A stretch of 64,000 nucleotides of DNA from JBHEBG01 sp046557915. GTDB taxonomy: Bacteria; Bacteroidota; Bacteroidia; Flavobacteriales; Flavobacteriaceae. The stretch spans positions 62,001-126,000 of the forward strand of contig NZ_JBHEBG010000003.1 in NCBI RefSeq assembly GCF_046557915.1, read 5' to 3'. How positions within the stretch are numbered: the stretch's first letter is position 1; the number at the start of each line of letters is the position of its first letter. The notes below the pieces were generated by a model. The model ran no database searches. It saw only the letters and a list, made by a program, of their open reading frames with translations, and had not been told where the DNA came from. The position numbers and the translations under genes are program-made. Positions 53,927 through 61,946 of this stretch are shown in pieces.

Positions 53927-54379
53927 ATGAATTTAAGTAATCTAAAACCAGCAGAAGGCGCTGTCCATAAAGCAGGAAAGAGAGTAGGAAGAGGGCAAGG
54001 TTCCGGCAAAGGGGGTACAGCTACCAGAGGGCATAAAGGTGCGAAATCTAGATCTGGGTATTCCAAGAAAATTGGTTTTGAAGGTGGTCAGATGCCCCTT
54101 CAAAGACGTGTTCCTAAGTTTGGTTTTACAAATATCAATAGAAAGGAATATACTGGGATCAACCTAAACAAATTGCAAGAATTGGTAGATAAGAAAGTGG
54201 TGAAGGATACCATTACTTTGGAGACCCTTGTAGAAAATAGATTGGCCGGTAAAAACGATTTAGTTAAAATTTTGGGAGGTGGAGAATTAAAGGCTTCCCT
54301 TAAAGTTACCGTACATAAATTTACTGCTACCGCCAAAGCGGCTATAGAAGCTACAGGTGGCGAAGCAATAAGTTTATAA
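53927..54379 (+). CDS. rplO: Ribosomal protein L15
   Basis: 150 residues. Gly/Arg-rich N-terminal tail (KRVGRGQGSGKGGTATRGHK) that runs into the 50S core. I use the ATG at 53927; a GTG directly before it would add one residue. Confidence 0.97.
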   Translation: MNLSNLKPAEGAVHKAGKRVGRGQGSGKGGTATRGHKGAKSRSGYSKKIGFEGGQMPLQRRVPKFGFTNINRKEYTGINLNKLQELVDKKVVKDTITLETLVENRLAGKNDLVKILGGGELKASLKVTVHKFTATAKAAIEATGGEAISL

Positions 54380-54389
54380 GCATTACATT

Positions 54390-55733
54390 ATGAAGAAATT
54401 TTTTGAGACAATATCCAATATTTGGAAAATAGATGAACTTAGAGGTAGGATAATAATTACCCTAGGATTACTCTTGGTTTATCGTTTTGGCGCCCAAGTG
54501 GTGCTTCCAGGTATTGACACATCTCAATTGGCGGAATTATCCTCCAATACGGACAGTGGTATTTTGGGTATTCTTAACGCATTTACTGGTGGGGCTTTTG
54601 CCAATGCATCGGTATTTGCCTTAGGTATTATGCCCTATATCTCGGCTTCCATTGTAGTACAACTCATGGGAATCGCAATTCCGTATCTTCAAAAATTACA
54701 GAAAGAAGGAGAAAGTGGAAGAAAGACCATAAATCAAATTACCAGATGGCTAACCATTGGTATCTGTATTGTGCAGGCACCGGCTTATCTATATAGTTTA
54801 GGAGCACTAGGTGTTCCGGATAGTGCTTTTCTATTGGGCAAAGGACTTGGTTTTATAGTACCCTCCGTAATTATCTTGGTTACAGGATGTGTTTTTGCGA
54901 TGTGGCTAGGTGAAAAAATTACGGATAAGGGGATAGGTAATGGAATATCATTACTGATCATGATTGGGATCATTGCCACTTTACCACAATCTTTTGTTCA
55001 AGAATTCATTTCTAGAACGGCAAACAATACTGGTGGATTGATGTTCATTCTTATTGAAGTCATTATTTGGTTCGTGGTTATCCTGGCAAGTGTGCTATTG
55101 GTTATGGCCCAACGACAAATACCAGTACAATATGCCCGCAGAACGGCGTCTGGTGGCTACGAAAAAAACGTTATGGGTTCTAGGCAATATATTCCACTTA
55201 AGCTAAACGCTTCGGGAGTTATGCCAATAATATTTGCACAGGCAATTATGTTTGCCCCAGGCTTACTTGGAAAAACTTTTAACAATACAGCTGTTGGCCA
55301 GTGGATGGAGGTACAGTTCCAAGATATTTTTGGCTTGGCCTATAACATCCTGTTTGGATTGTTGATTATAATTTTTACTTATTTCTATACCGCTATTACG
55401 GTACCGACCAATAAAATGGCCGATGACCTAAAGAGAAGTGGTGGTTTTATCCCCGGGATTAGACCAGGAAAGGAAACAGGTGAATTTTTAGATAAGATAA
55501 TGTCTCTTATAACCTTGCCAGGTTCCGTATTTTTGGCCCTTTTGGCCGTACTACCGGCAGTTGTTGTAAAGCTTATGGATGTACAACCCGGATGGGCACT
55601 GTTTTATGGTGGAACATCACTACTTATTATGGTAGGTGTTGCCATAGATACCGTTCAACAGGTTAATTCCTATTTGTTGAATAGACATTATGATGGATTG
55701 ATGAAAACCGGTAAAAACAGAAAAGTAGCATAA
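54390..55733 (+). CDS. secY: SecY preprotein translocase channel subunit
   Basis: 447 residues and ten membrane helices. SecY forms the protein-conducting channel of the inner membrane with SecE and SecG. The plug-helix region and the FIPGIRPGKETGEFLDKI cytosolic loop are typical. In many bacteria adk and map follow secY; here infA follows at once, and adk is fused to hpt elsewhere in the window. Confidence 0.98.
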   Translation: MKKFFETISNIWKIDELRGRIIITLGLLLVYRFGAQVVLPGIDTSQLAELSSNTDSGILGILNAFTGGAFANASVFALGIMPYISASIVVQLMGIAIPYLQKLQKEGESGRKTINQITRWLTIGICIVQAPAYLYSLGALGVPDSAFLLGKGLGFIVPSVIILVTGCVFAMWLGEKITDKGIGNGISLLIMIGIIATLPQSFVQEFISRTANNTGGLMFILIEVIIWFVVILASVLLVMAQRQIPVQYARRTASGGYEKNVMGSRQYIPLKLNASGVMPIIFAQAIMFAPGLLGKTFNNTAVGQWMEVQFQDIFGLAYNILFGLLIIIFTYFYTAITVPTNKMADDLKRSGGFIPGIRPGKETGEFLDKIMSLITLPGSVFLALLAVLPAVVVKLMDVQPGWALFYGGTSLLIMVGVAIDTVQQVNSYLLNRHYDGLMKTGKNRKVA

Positions 55734-55736
55734 GTA

Positions 55737-55952
55737 ATGGCTAAACAAGCAGCGATAGAGCAAGATGGAACCATAATTGAAGCGTTGTCCAATGCAATGT
55801 TTAGAGTAGAATTAGAAAATGGTCATGTAGTAACGGCACATATCTCTGGTAAAATGCGCATGCATTACATTAAGTTATTACCAGGGGATAAAGTAAAGTT
55901 GGAAATGAGCCCGTACGATTTGACCAAAGCAAGAATTACATATAGATATTAA
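55737..55952 (+). CDS. infA: Translation initiation factor IF-1
   Basis: 71 residues, OB fold (FRVELENGHVVTAHISGKMRMHYIKLLPGDKVKLEMSPYDL). It blocks the A site during initiation. Three bases after secY. Confidence 0.98.
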   Translation: MAKQAAIEQDGTIIEALSNAMFRVELENGHVVTAHISGKMRMHYIKLLPGDKVKLEMSPYDLTKARITYRY

Positions 55953-55956
55953 GACG

Positions 55957-56073
55957 ATGAAAGTTAGAGCATCAGTAAAAAAGAGAAGTGCCGAGTGCAA
56001 AATTGTGCGTAGAAAAGGCAGGTTGTACGTAATTAATAAAAAGAATCCTAGATTTAAACAAAGACAAGGGTAA
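55957..56073 (+). CDS. rpmJ: Ribosomal protein L36, zinc-free form
   Basis: 38 residues, starting MKVRASVKKRSAECK and ending RFKQRQG. Zinc forms have Cys11, Cys14, Cys27 and His33; here they read Ser11, Cys14, Asn27 and Phe33, so zinc cannot be held. Four bases after infA, two before rpsM. Confidence 0.96.
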   Translation: MKVRASVKKRSAECKIVRRKGRLYVINKKNPRFKQRQG

Positions 56074-56075
56074 TT

Positions 56076-56450
56076 ATGGCAAGAATTGCAGGAATAGATA
56101 TACCAAAACAGAAGAGAGGGGTAATAGCACTTACCTATATTTTTGGTGTCGGTAAAAGTAGGGCCAAAGAAATTTTGGAAAAAGCCCAAGTCAGTGAGGA
56201 TACGAAGGTATCGGATTGGAACGATGATGAAATTGGTCGTATTAGAGATGCGGTTTCGTCGTATACGATTGAAGGTGAATTACGTTCCGAAACGCAATTG
56301 AACATTAAGCGTTTAATGGATATCGGATGTTATAGAGGTATCCGTCATAGATCTGGTCTTCCACTTAGAGGGCAAAGGACCAAGAATAATTCTAGGACGC
56401 GAAAAGGAAAAAGAAAAACAGTTGCTAACAAGAAAAAAGCAACCAAATAA
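56076..56450 (+). CDS. rpsM: Ribosomal protein S13
   Basis: 124 residues with the helix-hairpin-helix YIFGVGKSRAKEIL and the basic C-terminal tail (TRKGKRKTVANKKKATK) that reaches the P site. Confidence 0.98.
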   Translation: MARIAGIDIPKQKRGVIALTYIFGVGKSRAKEILEKAQVSEDTKVSDWNDDEIGRIRDAVSSYTIEGELRSETQLNIKRLMDIGCYRGIRHRSGLPLRGQRTKNNSRTRKGKRKTVANKKKATK

Positions 56451-56463
56451 TACGTAGGTAACT

Positions 56464-56856
56464 ATGGCAAAGACAGGTACGAAAGCGACAAAAAAGCGCA
56501 AGGTAATTGTAGAGTCTGTTGGAGAAGCCCATATAACAGCTTCTTTCAATAATATCATAATCTCGTTGACCAATAAAAAGGGCGATGTAATTTCTTGGTC
56601 CTCAGCAGGCAAAATGGGTTTCAGAGGTTCTAAAAAGAATACTCCGTATGCAGCTCAAGTAGCCTCTGAAGATTGTGCGAAAATAGCACACGAGGCTGGT
56701 CTAAGAAAAGTAAAAGTTTACGTAAAAGGACCTGGTAACGGCAGGGAATCTGCAATTCGTTCCATACACAATGCCGGTATAGAAGTTACGGAAATCGTAG
56801 ATGTTACCCCATTGCCGCATAATGGGTGTAGACCTCCAAAAAGAAGAAGAGTTTAA
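56464..56856 (+). CDS. rpsK: Ribosomal protein S11
   Basis: 130 residues. It lies on the 30S platform near the Shine-Dalgarno helix. The last residues HNGCRPPKRRRV are the usual end. In Bacteroidota the anti-SD is said to be partly hidden by platform proteins, which suits the weak ribosome-binding sites seen here. Confidence 0.98.
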   Translation: MAKTGTKATKKRKVIVESVGEAHITASFNNIIISLTNKKGDVISWSSAGKMGFRGSKKNTPYAAQVASEDCAKIAHEAGLRKVKVYVKGPGNGRESAIRSIHNAGIEVTEIVDVTPLPHNGCRPPKRRRV

Positions 56857-56964
56857 TCAATATTAATCAATAGTCCGTTAAAAAAGGACGTTTCACAGGA
56901 AAGGTAGTTACGATTATCGAAGGATAAGCCTTAATTCATAATCACGTTTCCAAATTAAAAGAAG
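56857..56964 (+). other. 108-base spacer before rpsD
   Basis: This is the second-longest gap in the cluster. It has a GTCC-GTTAAAAAA-GGAC hairpin near 56872-56888, then CGTTTCACAGGAAAGG (56889-56904), which resembles the hairpin pair in the rpsJ-rplC leader. S4 is a regulator of its operon in other bacteria, so a leader role is possible. Confidence 0.4.
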
Positions 56965-57570
56965 ATGGCAAGATATACAGGACCAAAAACTAAGATCGCG
57001 CGTAAGTTTGGCGAAGCGATTTTCGGAGACGATAAGTCTTTTGAGAAAAAAAGTTACCCACCAGGGCAGCACGGGCAAAACAGACGCCGAGGAAAAAAAT
57101 CGGAATATGCCGTTCAGCTTATGGAAAAGCAAAAAGCAAAGTACACCTACGGTATTTTGGAACGTCAGTTCAGAAATTTATTCTCCAAGGCCAATAGAAG
57201 CAAGGGAGTAACCGGTGAGGTATTATTACAATTATGCGAATCGCGTTTGGACAACGTGGTTTATAGAATGGGTGTTTCTTCCTCTAGAAGAGGAGCAAGG
57301 CAGTTGGTATCCCATAGACACATCACTGTAAACGGTGAATTGGTCAATATACCTTCATATTCCTTAAAAGCCGGTGATGTTGTAGGCGTTAGGGAGAAAT
57401 CCAAATCACTACAGGCTATCCAAGACTCATTAGCTGCCAACAGCAGTGTTTATGAATGGATTACATGGAACTCGGAAAAGATGGAAGGCACTTTTGTTTC
57501 CATACCGGAAAGGGTTCAGATTCCAGAAAACATCAAGGAACAATTAATCGTCGAGTTATACTCAAAATAA
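56965..57570 (+). CDS. rpsD: Ribosomal protein S4, zinc-free form
   Basis: 201 residues. It nucleates 30S assembly. The N-terminal part (ARYTGPKTKIARKFGEAI) lacks the four-cysteine zinc site of some S4 proteins. The S4 RNA-binding domain is SRLDNVVYRMGVSSSRRGAR to HRHITVNG. Confidence 0.98.
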   Translation: MARYTGPKTKIARKFGEAIFGDDKSFEKKSYPPGQHGQNRRRGKKSEYAVQLMEKQKAKYTYGILERQFRNLFSKANRSKGVTGEVLLQLCESRLDNVVYRMGVSSSRRGARQLVSHRHITVNGELVNIPSYSLKAGDVVGVREKSKSLQAIQDSLAANSSVYEWITWNSEKMEGTFVSIPERVQIPENIKEQLIVELYSK

Positions 57571-57588
57571 AACAACACTGATCCAATT

Positions 57589-58581
57589 ATGGCATTATTT
57601 AATTTTCAGAAACCCGATAAAGTAATAATGATTGATTCCTCAGATTTCGAAGGGAAGTTTGAATTCCGCCCTTTGGAACCTGGTTATGGATTAACCGTTG
57701 GAAATGCACTAAGAAGAGTTTTACTTTCCTCTTTGGAGGGTTTTGCTATCACTTCTGTTAGGATTGATAAAGTAGAACACGAATTTTCCGTTATTTCAGG
57801 TGTTGTAGAAGACGTTACTGAGATTATACTTAATCTTAAACAAGTACGCTTCAAAAGACAGATAGAAGACGTGGATAGCGAAACAGTATCTATTTCCGTA
57901 AGCGGAAAAGAACAATTGACAGCTGGGGATTTTCAAAAATTCATTTCAGGCTTTCAGGTTTTAAATCCGGATATGGTAATCTGCAATATGGATCCCAAGG
58001 TAAGCATCAACATGGAGTTGATCATCGAAAAGGGAAGAGGATATGTCCCTGCAGAGGAGAATAAGAAATCTAACGCACCTTTAGGAACCATTGCTGTGGA
58101 TTCTATTTTTACGCCGATCAAAAACGTAAAATATAGTATAGAGAACTTTCGTGTAGAGCAAAAAACCGATTATGAAAAATTGGTTTTCGAAATTGAGTCA
58201 GATGGTTCTATACACCCTAAAGATGCTTTAACAGAAGCTGCTAAGGTATTGATTCATCACTTTATGTTATTCTCTGATGAGCGTATTACCTTGGAGGCCG
58301 ATGAAATTGCGCAAACGGAAACCTATGATGAGGAGTCTTTACATATGCGTCAGCTTTTAAAGACCAAACTTGTGGATATGGACCTATCCGTAAGAGCCTT
58401 AAATTGTTTGAAGGCTGCAGAGGTAGATACCTTGGGTGATTTGGTTTCTTTTAATAAGAACGATTTAATGAAATTTAGAAACTTTGGTAAAAAGTCGTTG
58501 ACCGAGTTGGAAGAGTTGGTCATCAACAAAGGGCTAAGTTTTGGAATGGATTTATCAAAATATAAATTGGATAAGGATTAA
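57589..58581 (+). CDS. rpoA: RNA polymerase alpha subunit
   Basis: 330 residues. N-terminal dimerisation domain (GYGLTVGNALRRVLLSSLEG) and C-terminal domain (LNCLKAAEVDTLGDLVSFNKNDLMKFRNFGKKSLTEL), both complete. Follows rpsD by 18 bases. Confidence 0.98.
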   Translation: MALFNFQKPDKVIMIDSSDFEGKFEFRPLEPGYGLTVGNALRRVLLSSLEGFAITSVRIDKVEHEFSVISGVVEDVTEIILNLKQVRFKRQIEDVDSETVSISVSGKEQLTAGDFQKFISGFQVLNPDMVICNMDPKVSINMELIIEKGRGYVPAEENKKSNAPLGTIAVDSIFTPIKNVKYSIENFRVEQKTDYEKLVFEIESDGSIHPKDALTEAAKVLIHHFMLFSDERITLEADEIAQTETYDEESLHMRQLLKTKLVDMDLSVRALNCLKAAEVDTLGDLVSFNKNDLMKFRNFGKKSLTELEELVINKGLSFGMDLSKYKLDKD

Positions 58582-58640
58582 TTTACTTTATACATCTAGG
58601 TTAAACCTAATGTTATAGGGGAAATATATAGTTAAGAACG

Positions 58641-59138
58641 ATGAGACACGGTAAGAAAGTCAATCATTTAGGAAGAAAGGCAGCCCATAGAAGGGCTATG
58701 CTGGCCAATATGGCCTGTTCCTTAATAGAACACAAGAGAATAAATACTACGGTTGCCAAAGCCAAGGCCTTAAAGCAATTTATAGAGCCTTTGATCACAA
58801 AATCAAAAGCAGAGAACAACCAAACGGTAGAGAAAGGTACCCACAACAGACGTATCGTATTCAAAAACCTTAGGGACAAGTATGCGGTTACGGAACTTTT
58901 CAGCGGGGTTGCCGAGAAAGTAGGCGACAGACCAGGAGGATATACAAGAATCATCAAGTTGGGAAATCGTCTTGGGGACAATGCCGATATGGCCATGATA
59001 GAGCTTGTGGATTTTAATGAAATCTATAACGCCGGGAAACCAGCGAAAAAGAAATCAACAAGAAGAGGTAGAACCAAAAAGGCAGCTGCTCCCGCCACTC
59101 CGGTAGCGGAAACTAAGACCGATGATTCAGAAGAATAA
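58641..59138 (+). CDS. rplQ: Ribosomal protein L17 with basic/acidic tail
   Basis: 165 residues. The first 120 match the bacterial L17 core (RHGKKVNHLGRKAAHRRAML). The rest is a Lys/Arg/Ala-rich stretch (KPAKKKSTRRGRTKKAAAP) ending in acidic residues, a tail common in Bacteroidota. Last gene of the cluster, followed by a terminator. Confidence 0.97.
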   Translation: MRHGKKVNHLGRKAAHRRAMLANMACSLIEHKRINTTVAKAKALKQFIEPLITKSKAENNQTVEKGTHNRRIVFKNLRDKYAVTELFSGVAEKVGDRPGGYTRIIKLGNRLGDNADMAMIELVDFNEIYNAGKPAKKKSTRRGRTKKAAAPATPVAETKTDDSEE

Positions 59139-59163
59139 ATTGTTATTAAATTTTTAATAATTG

Positions 59164-59197
59164 AAAAAGGATAAGCCTAAAAGCTTATCCTTTTTTT
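59164..59197 (+). terminator. Intrinsic terminator of the ribosomal cluster
   Basis: Thirteen-base arms AAAAAGGATAAGC (59164-59176) and GCTTATCCTTTTT (59183-59195) with a six-base loop and T-run. It lies 25 bases after rplQ. Confidence 0.92.
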
Positions 59198-59234
59198 GTG
59201 TTTATTTGTTAAACTTTAATTCATTATACGCTAA

Positions 59235-60347
59235 ATGAAGTATCAAACAAGAAAAAAGGCAATATTACTTTTGGCCGACGGTACCATTTTCCATGGAAAA
59301 TCCGTTGCAAACAATGAAGGAACAGCTTTCGGGGAGGTGTGTTTTAATACTGGAATGACAGGCTACCAGGAGATTTTTACCGACCCTTCCTATTTTGGAC
59401 AACTTATGGTGACAACCAATGCACATATTGGTAACTACGGCACCAATAAAGATGAAGTAGAGTCTAATTCTGTTAAGATTGCAGGCTTAATCTGCAAAAA
59501 TTTCAGTTATGAATACTCCAGACCCAGTGCGGATCTAAGCTTAGAGCAGTTTTCGGAAGAAAGTAAACTTTTTGCCATTTCCGATGTGGATACCAGGGCA
59601 TTGGTGAGCTATATAAGGGATAATGGTGCCATGAACGCTGTTATTTCCACTGAGGTAGACAACGTTGAAGGCCTTAAACAACAATTGCAGAAAATTCCGA
59701 GTATGGTTGGTTTGGAGCTTTCATCCAAAGTATCGACCAAAGAACCCTATTTTTTCGGTAAGGAAAATGCCAAATATAAAATTGCAGCCTTGGATATCGG
59801 CATTAAAAAGAACATTCTCCGCAATTTGGCCAAAAGGGATGCGTATATAAAGGTATTCCCCTATAATGCTACCTTTAAAGACCTTAGTGATTGGAATCCG
59901 GATGGGTATTTTATTTCCAATGGCCCTGGAGATCCAGAGCCTTTGGAAGATGCCATACTTACCGCCAAAGAAATAATAGCCAATGATAAGCCGCTTTTTG
60001 GTATCTGTCTTGGGCATCAGGTGATCGCATTGGCAAACGGAGTATCTACCTATAAAATGCATAACGGACATAGAGGCATAAATCACCCTATAATGAACTT
60101 GGTTACCGGAAAGGGAGAGATTACCTCTCAAAACCACGGTTTTGCCATCAATAGAGAAGAAACCGAAGCCAATAAAGAATTGGAAATTACCCATGTGCAT
60201 CTAAACGACCAAACGGTTGCTGGGATACGAATGAAAAACAAAAAGGTGTTTTCCGTGCAGTATCATCCGGAAGCCAGTCCAGGACCTCATGATGCCGAAT
60301 ACCTTTTCGATCAGTTTTTTGAAATGATAGGATCTTCTGTGAACTAA
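59235..60347 (+). CDS. carA: Carbamoyl-phosphate synthase small subunit
   Basis: 370 residues. It releases ammonia from glutamine for carbamoyl phosphate, used for pyrimidine and arginine synthesis. The N-terminal CarA domain (LADGTIFHGKS) is followed by a class I amidotransferase with the nucleophile Cys in GICLGHQVIALA and the HPEASPGPHD end. The large subunit gene carB is not in the window, so the two subunits are encoded apart. Confidence 0.97.
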   Translation: MKYQTRKKAILLLADGTIFHGKSVANNEGTAFGEVCFNTGMTGYQEIFTDPSYFGQLMVTTNAHIGNYGTNKDEVESNSVKIAGLICKNFSYEYSRPSADLSLEQFSEESKLFAISDVDTRALVSYIRDNGAMNAVISTEVDNVEGLKQQLQKIPSMVGLELSSKVSTKEPYFFGKENAKYKIAALDIGIKKNILRNLAKRDAYIKVFPYNATFKDLSDWNPDGYFISNGPGDPEPLEDAILTAKEIIANDKPLFGICLGHQVIALANGVSTYKMHNGHRGINHPIMNLVTGKGEITSQNHGFAINREETEANKELEITHVHLNDQTVAGIRMKNKKVFSVQYHPEASPGPHDAEYLFDQFFEMIGSSVN

Positions 60348-60423
60348 AACGTTTTCGTTTAAGGAATTGTTATTTTCTTAAGAATACTCATGGTTTATGA
60401 CAAATGTTCAGCCTTGGCTTTTG

Positions 60424-60431
60424 TATATTTG
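60424..60431 (+). promoter_or_regulatory. Candidate -7 box of eno
   Basis: TATATTTG fits TAnnTTTG exactly and lies 37 bases before the eno start. I do not see a clear -33 element. Confidence 0.5.
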
Positions 60432-60468
60432 CAGCGTTGAAAATCAACCATAAACAAAATAAAATCAT

Positions 60469-61758
60469 ATGAGTATTATCATTAATGTTCACGCAAGGCA
60501 AATTTTGGATTCTAGGGGCAACCCTACGGTAGAAGTAGATGTAATTACGGAAAATGGCGTTTTGGGTAGGGCGGCAGTTCCTTCTGGTGCGTCTACCGGT
60601 GAGCATGAGGCCGTTGAACTTAGGGACGGTGGAGATACCTTTATGGGCAAAGGCGTTCGCAAGGCCGTGGATAACGTAAATACCACAATTGCGGAAGAAA
60701 TAGTTGGAATGTCCGTATTTGAACAAAACTTACTAGATCAGACCATGATTGATCTAGACGGTACCCCGAACAAATCAAAATTAGGCGCCAACGCCATTCT
60801 AGGCGTTTCTTTGGCAGTAGCAAAGGCCGCAGCTGATGAAATGGGGATGTCATTATTTCGTTATGTTGGTGGAGTAAGTGCCAATACCTTGCCAGTTCCT
60901 ATGATGAACATTATTAATGGAGGTTCGCATTCCGATGCTCCAATAGCTTTTCAGGAGTTTATGGTAATGCCGGTTAAGGCAAAGAACTTTTCCCATGCCA
61001 TGCAAATGGGTACGGAAATCTTCCACAATCTTAAAAAAGTCTTGCACGATAGGGGTTTAAGTACAGCTGTAGGTGACGAGGGAGGTTTTGCGCCTACTTT
61101 GGACGGTACGGAAGATGCTTTGGATACTATTGGAAAGGCCGTGGAAAAAGCAGGATATACTTTAGGAGATGATGTAATGATAGCCCTGGACTGTGCCGCA
61201 GCGGAATTTTATGTGGACGGAAAGTATGACTACACCAAATTTGAAGGTGACAAGGGAGCAGTAAGGACCTCAGAGGAACAAGCACAATATCTGGCAGACC
61301 TATGTGCAAAATACCCGATTATATCTGTAGAGGACGGCATGGATGAAAATGATTGGGATGGCTGGAAAGCCTTAACCGATAAGGTGGGTGACCGTGTACA
61401 ATTGGTGGGAGATGACCTATTTGTTACAAACGTGGAGCGTTTGTCCAAGGGTATTGAAAATGGCATTGCCAATTCCATACTTATAAAAGTAAATCAGATA
61501 GGAACACTTACCGAAACCATCTCTGCTGTAAACATGGCGAAGAATGCCGGTTATACTTCAGTAATGTCGCACCGATCTGGTGAGACCGAAGATAATACTA
61601 TCGCGGATTTGGCAGTGGCTTTAAATACCGGACAAATAAAAACAGGTTCGGCATCTAGATCGGATAGAATGGCAAAATATAATCAGTTGCTTCGTATAGA
61701 GGAAGAATTGGGAGATACGGCTTGTTATCCTCAGATGAAGGCCTTTAAGATAAAATAA
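60469..61758 (+). CDS. eno: Enolase
   Basis: 429 residues. It converts 2-phosphoglycerate to phosphoenolpyruvate. Signature segments are ILDSRGNPTVEVDV, GDEGGFAPTLDG and SHRSGETEDNTIADLAVAL; all are intact. Own promoter and terminator suggest a single-gene transcript. Confidence 0.98.
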   Translation: MSIIINVHARQILDSRGNPTVEVDVITENGVLGRAAVPSGASTGEHEAVELRDGGDTFMGKGVRKAVDNVNTTIAEEIVGMSVFEQNLLDQTMIDLDGTPNKSKLGANAILGVSLAVAKAAADEMGMSLFRYVGGVSANTLPVPMMNIINGGSHSDAPIAFQEFMVMPVKAKNFSHAMQMGTEIFHNLKKVLHDRGLSTAVGDEGGFAPTLDGTEDALDTIGKAVEKAGYTLGDDVMIALDCAAAEFYVDGKYDYTKFEGDKGAVRTSEEQAQYLADLCAKYPIISVEDGMDENDWDGWKALTDKVGDRVQLVGDDLFVTNVERLSKGIENGIANSILIKVNQIGTLTETISAVNMAKNAGYTSVMSHRSGETEDNTIADLAVALNTGQIKTGSASRSDRMAKYNQLLRIEEELGDTACYPQMKAFKIK

Positions 61759-61780
61759 AATTACCTTTTGTTAACCCATA

Positions 61781-61810
61781 AAAAGCCTTTCCAATTTGGA
61801 AAGGCTTTTT
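61781..61810 (+). terminator. Intrinsic terminator of eno
   Basis: Twelve-base arms AAAAGCCTTTCC (61781-61792) and GGAAAGGCTTTT (61798-61809) around a short AT loop, then T's. Confidence 0.92.
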
Positions 61811-61946
61811 CTTTGTATTATGATAAGATTTTGTTGAAATCAGAACACTAATTTCCTTATCTTTCAATATAAAAGTTATATAAAATAGGGGTTTTCCAGC
61901 GATTTATTGTGTTTTGAAGAACCCCCTACCAACTTCCTAAAAAAGC

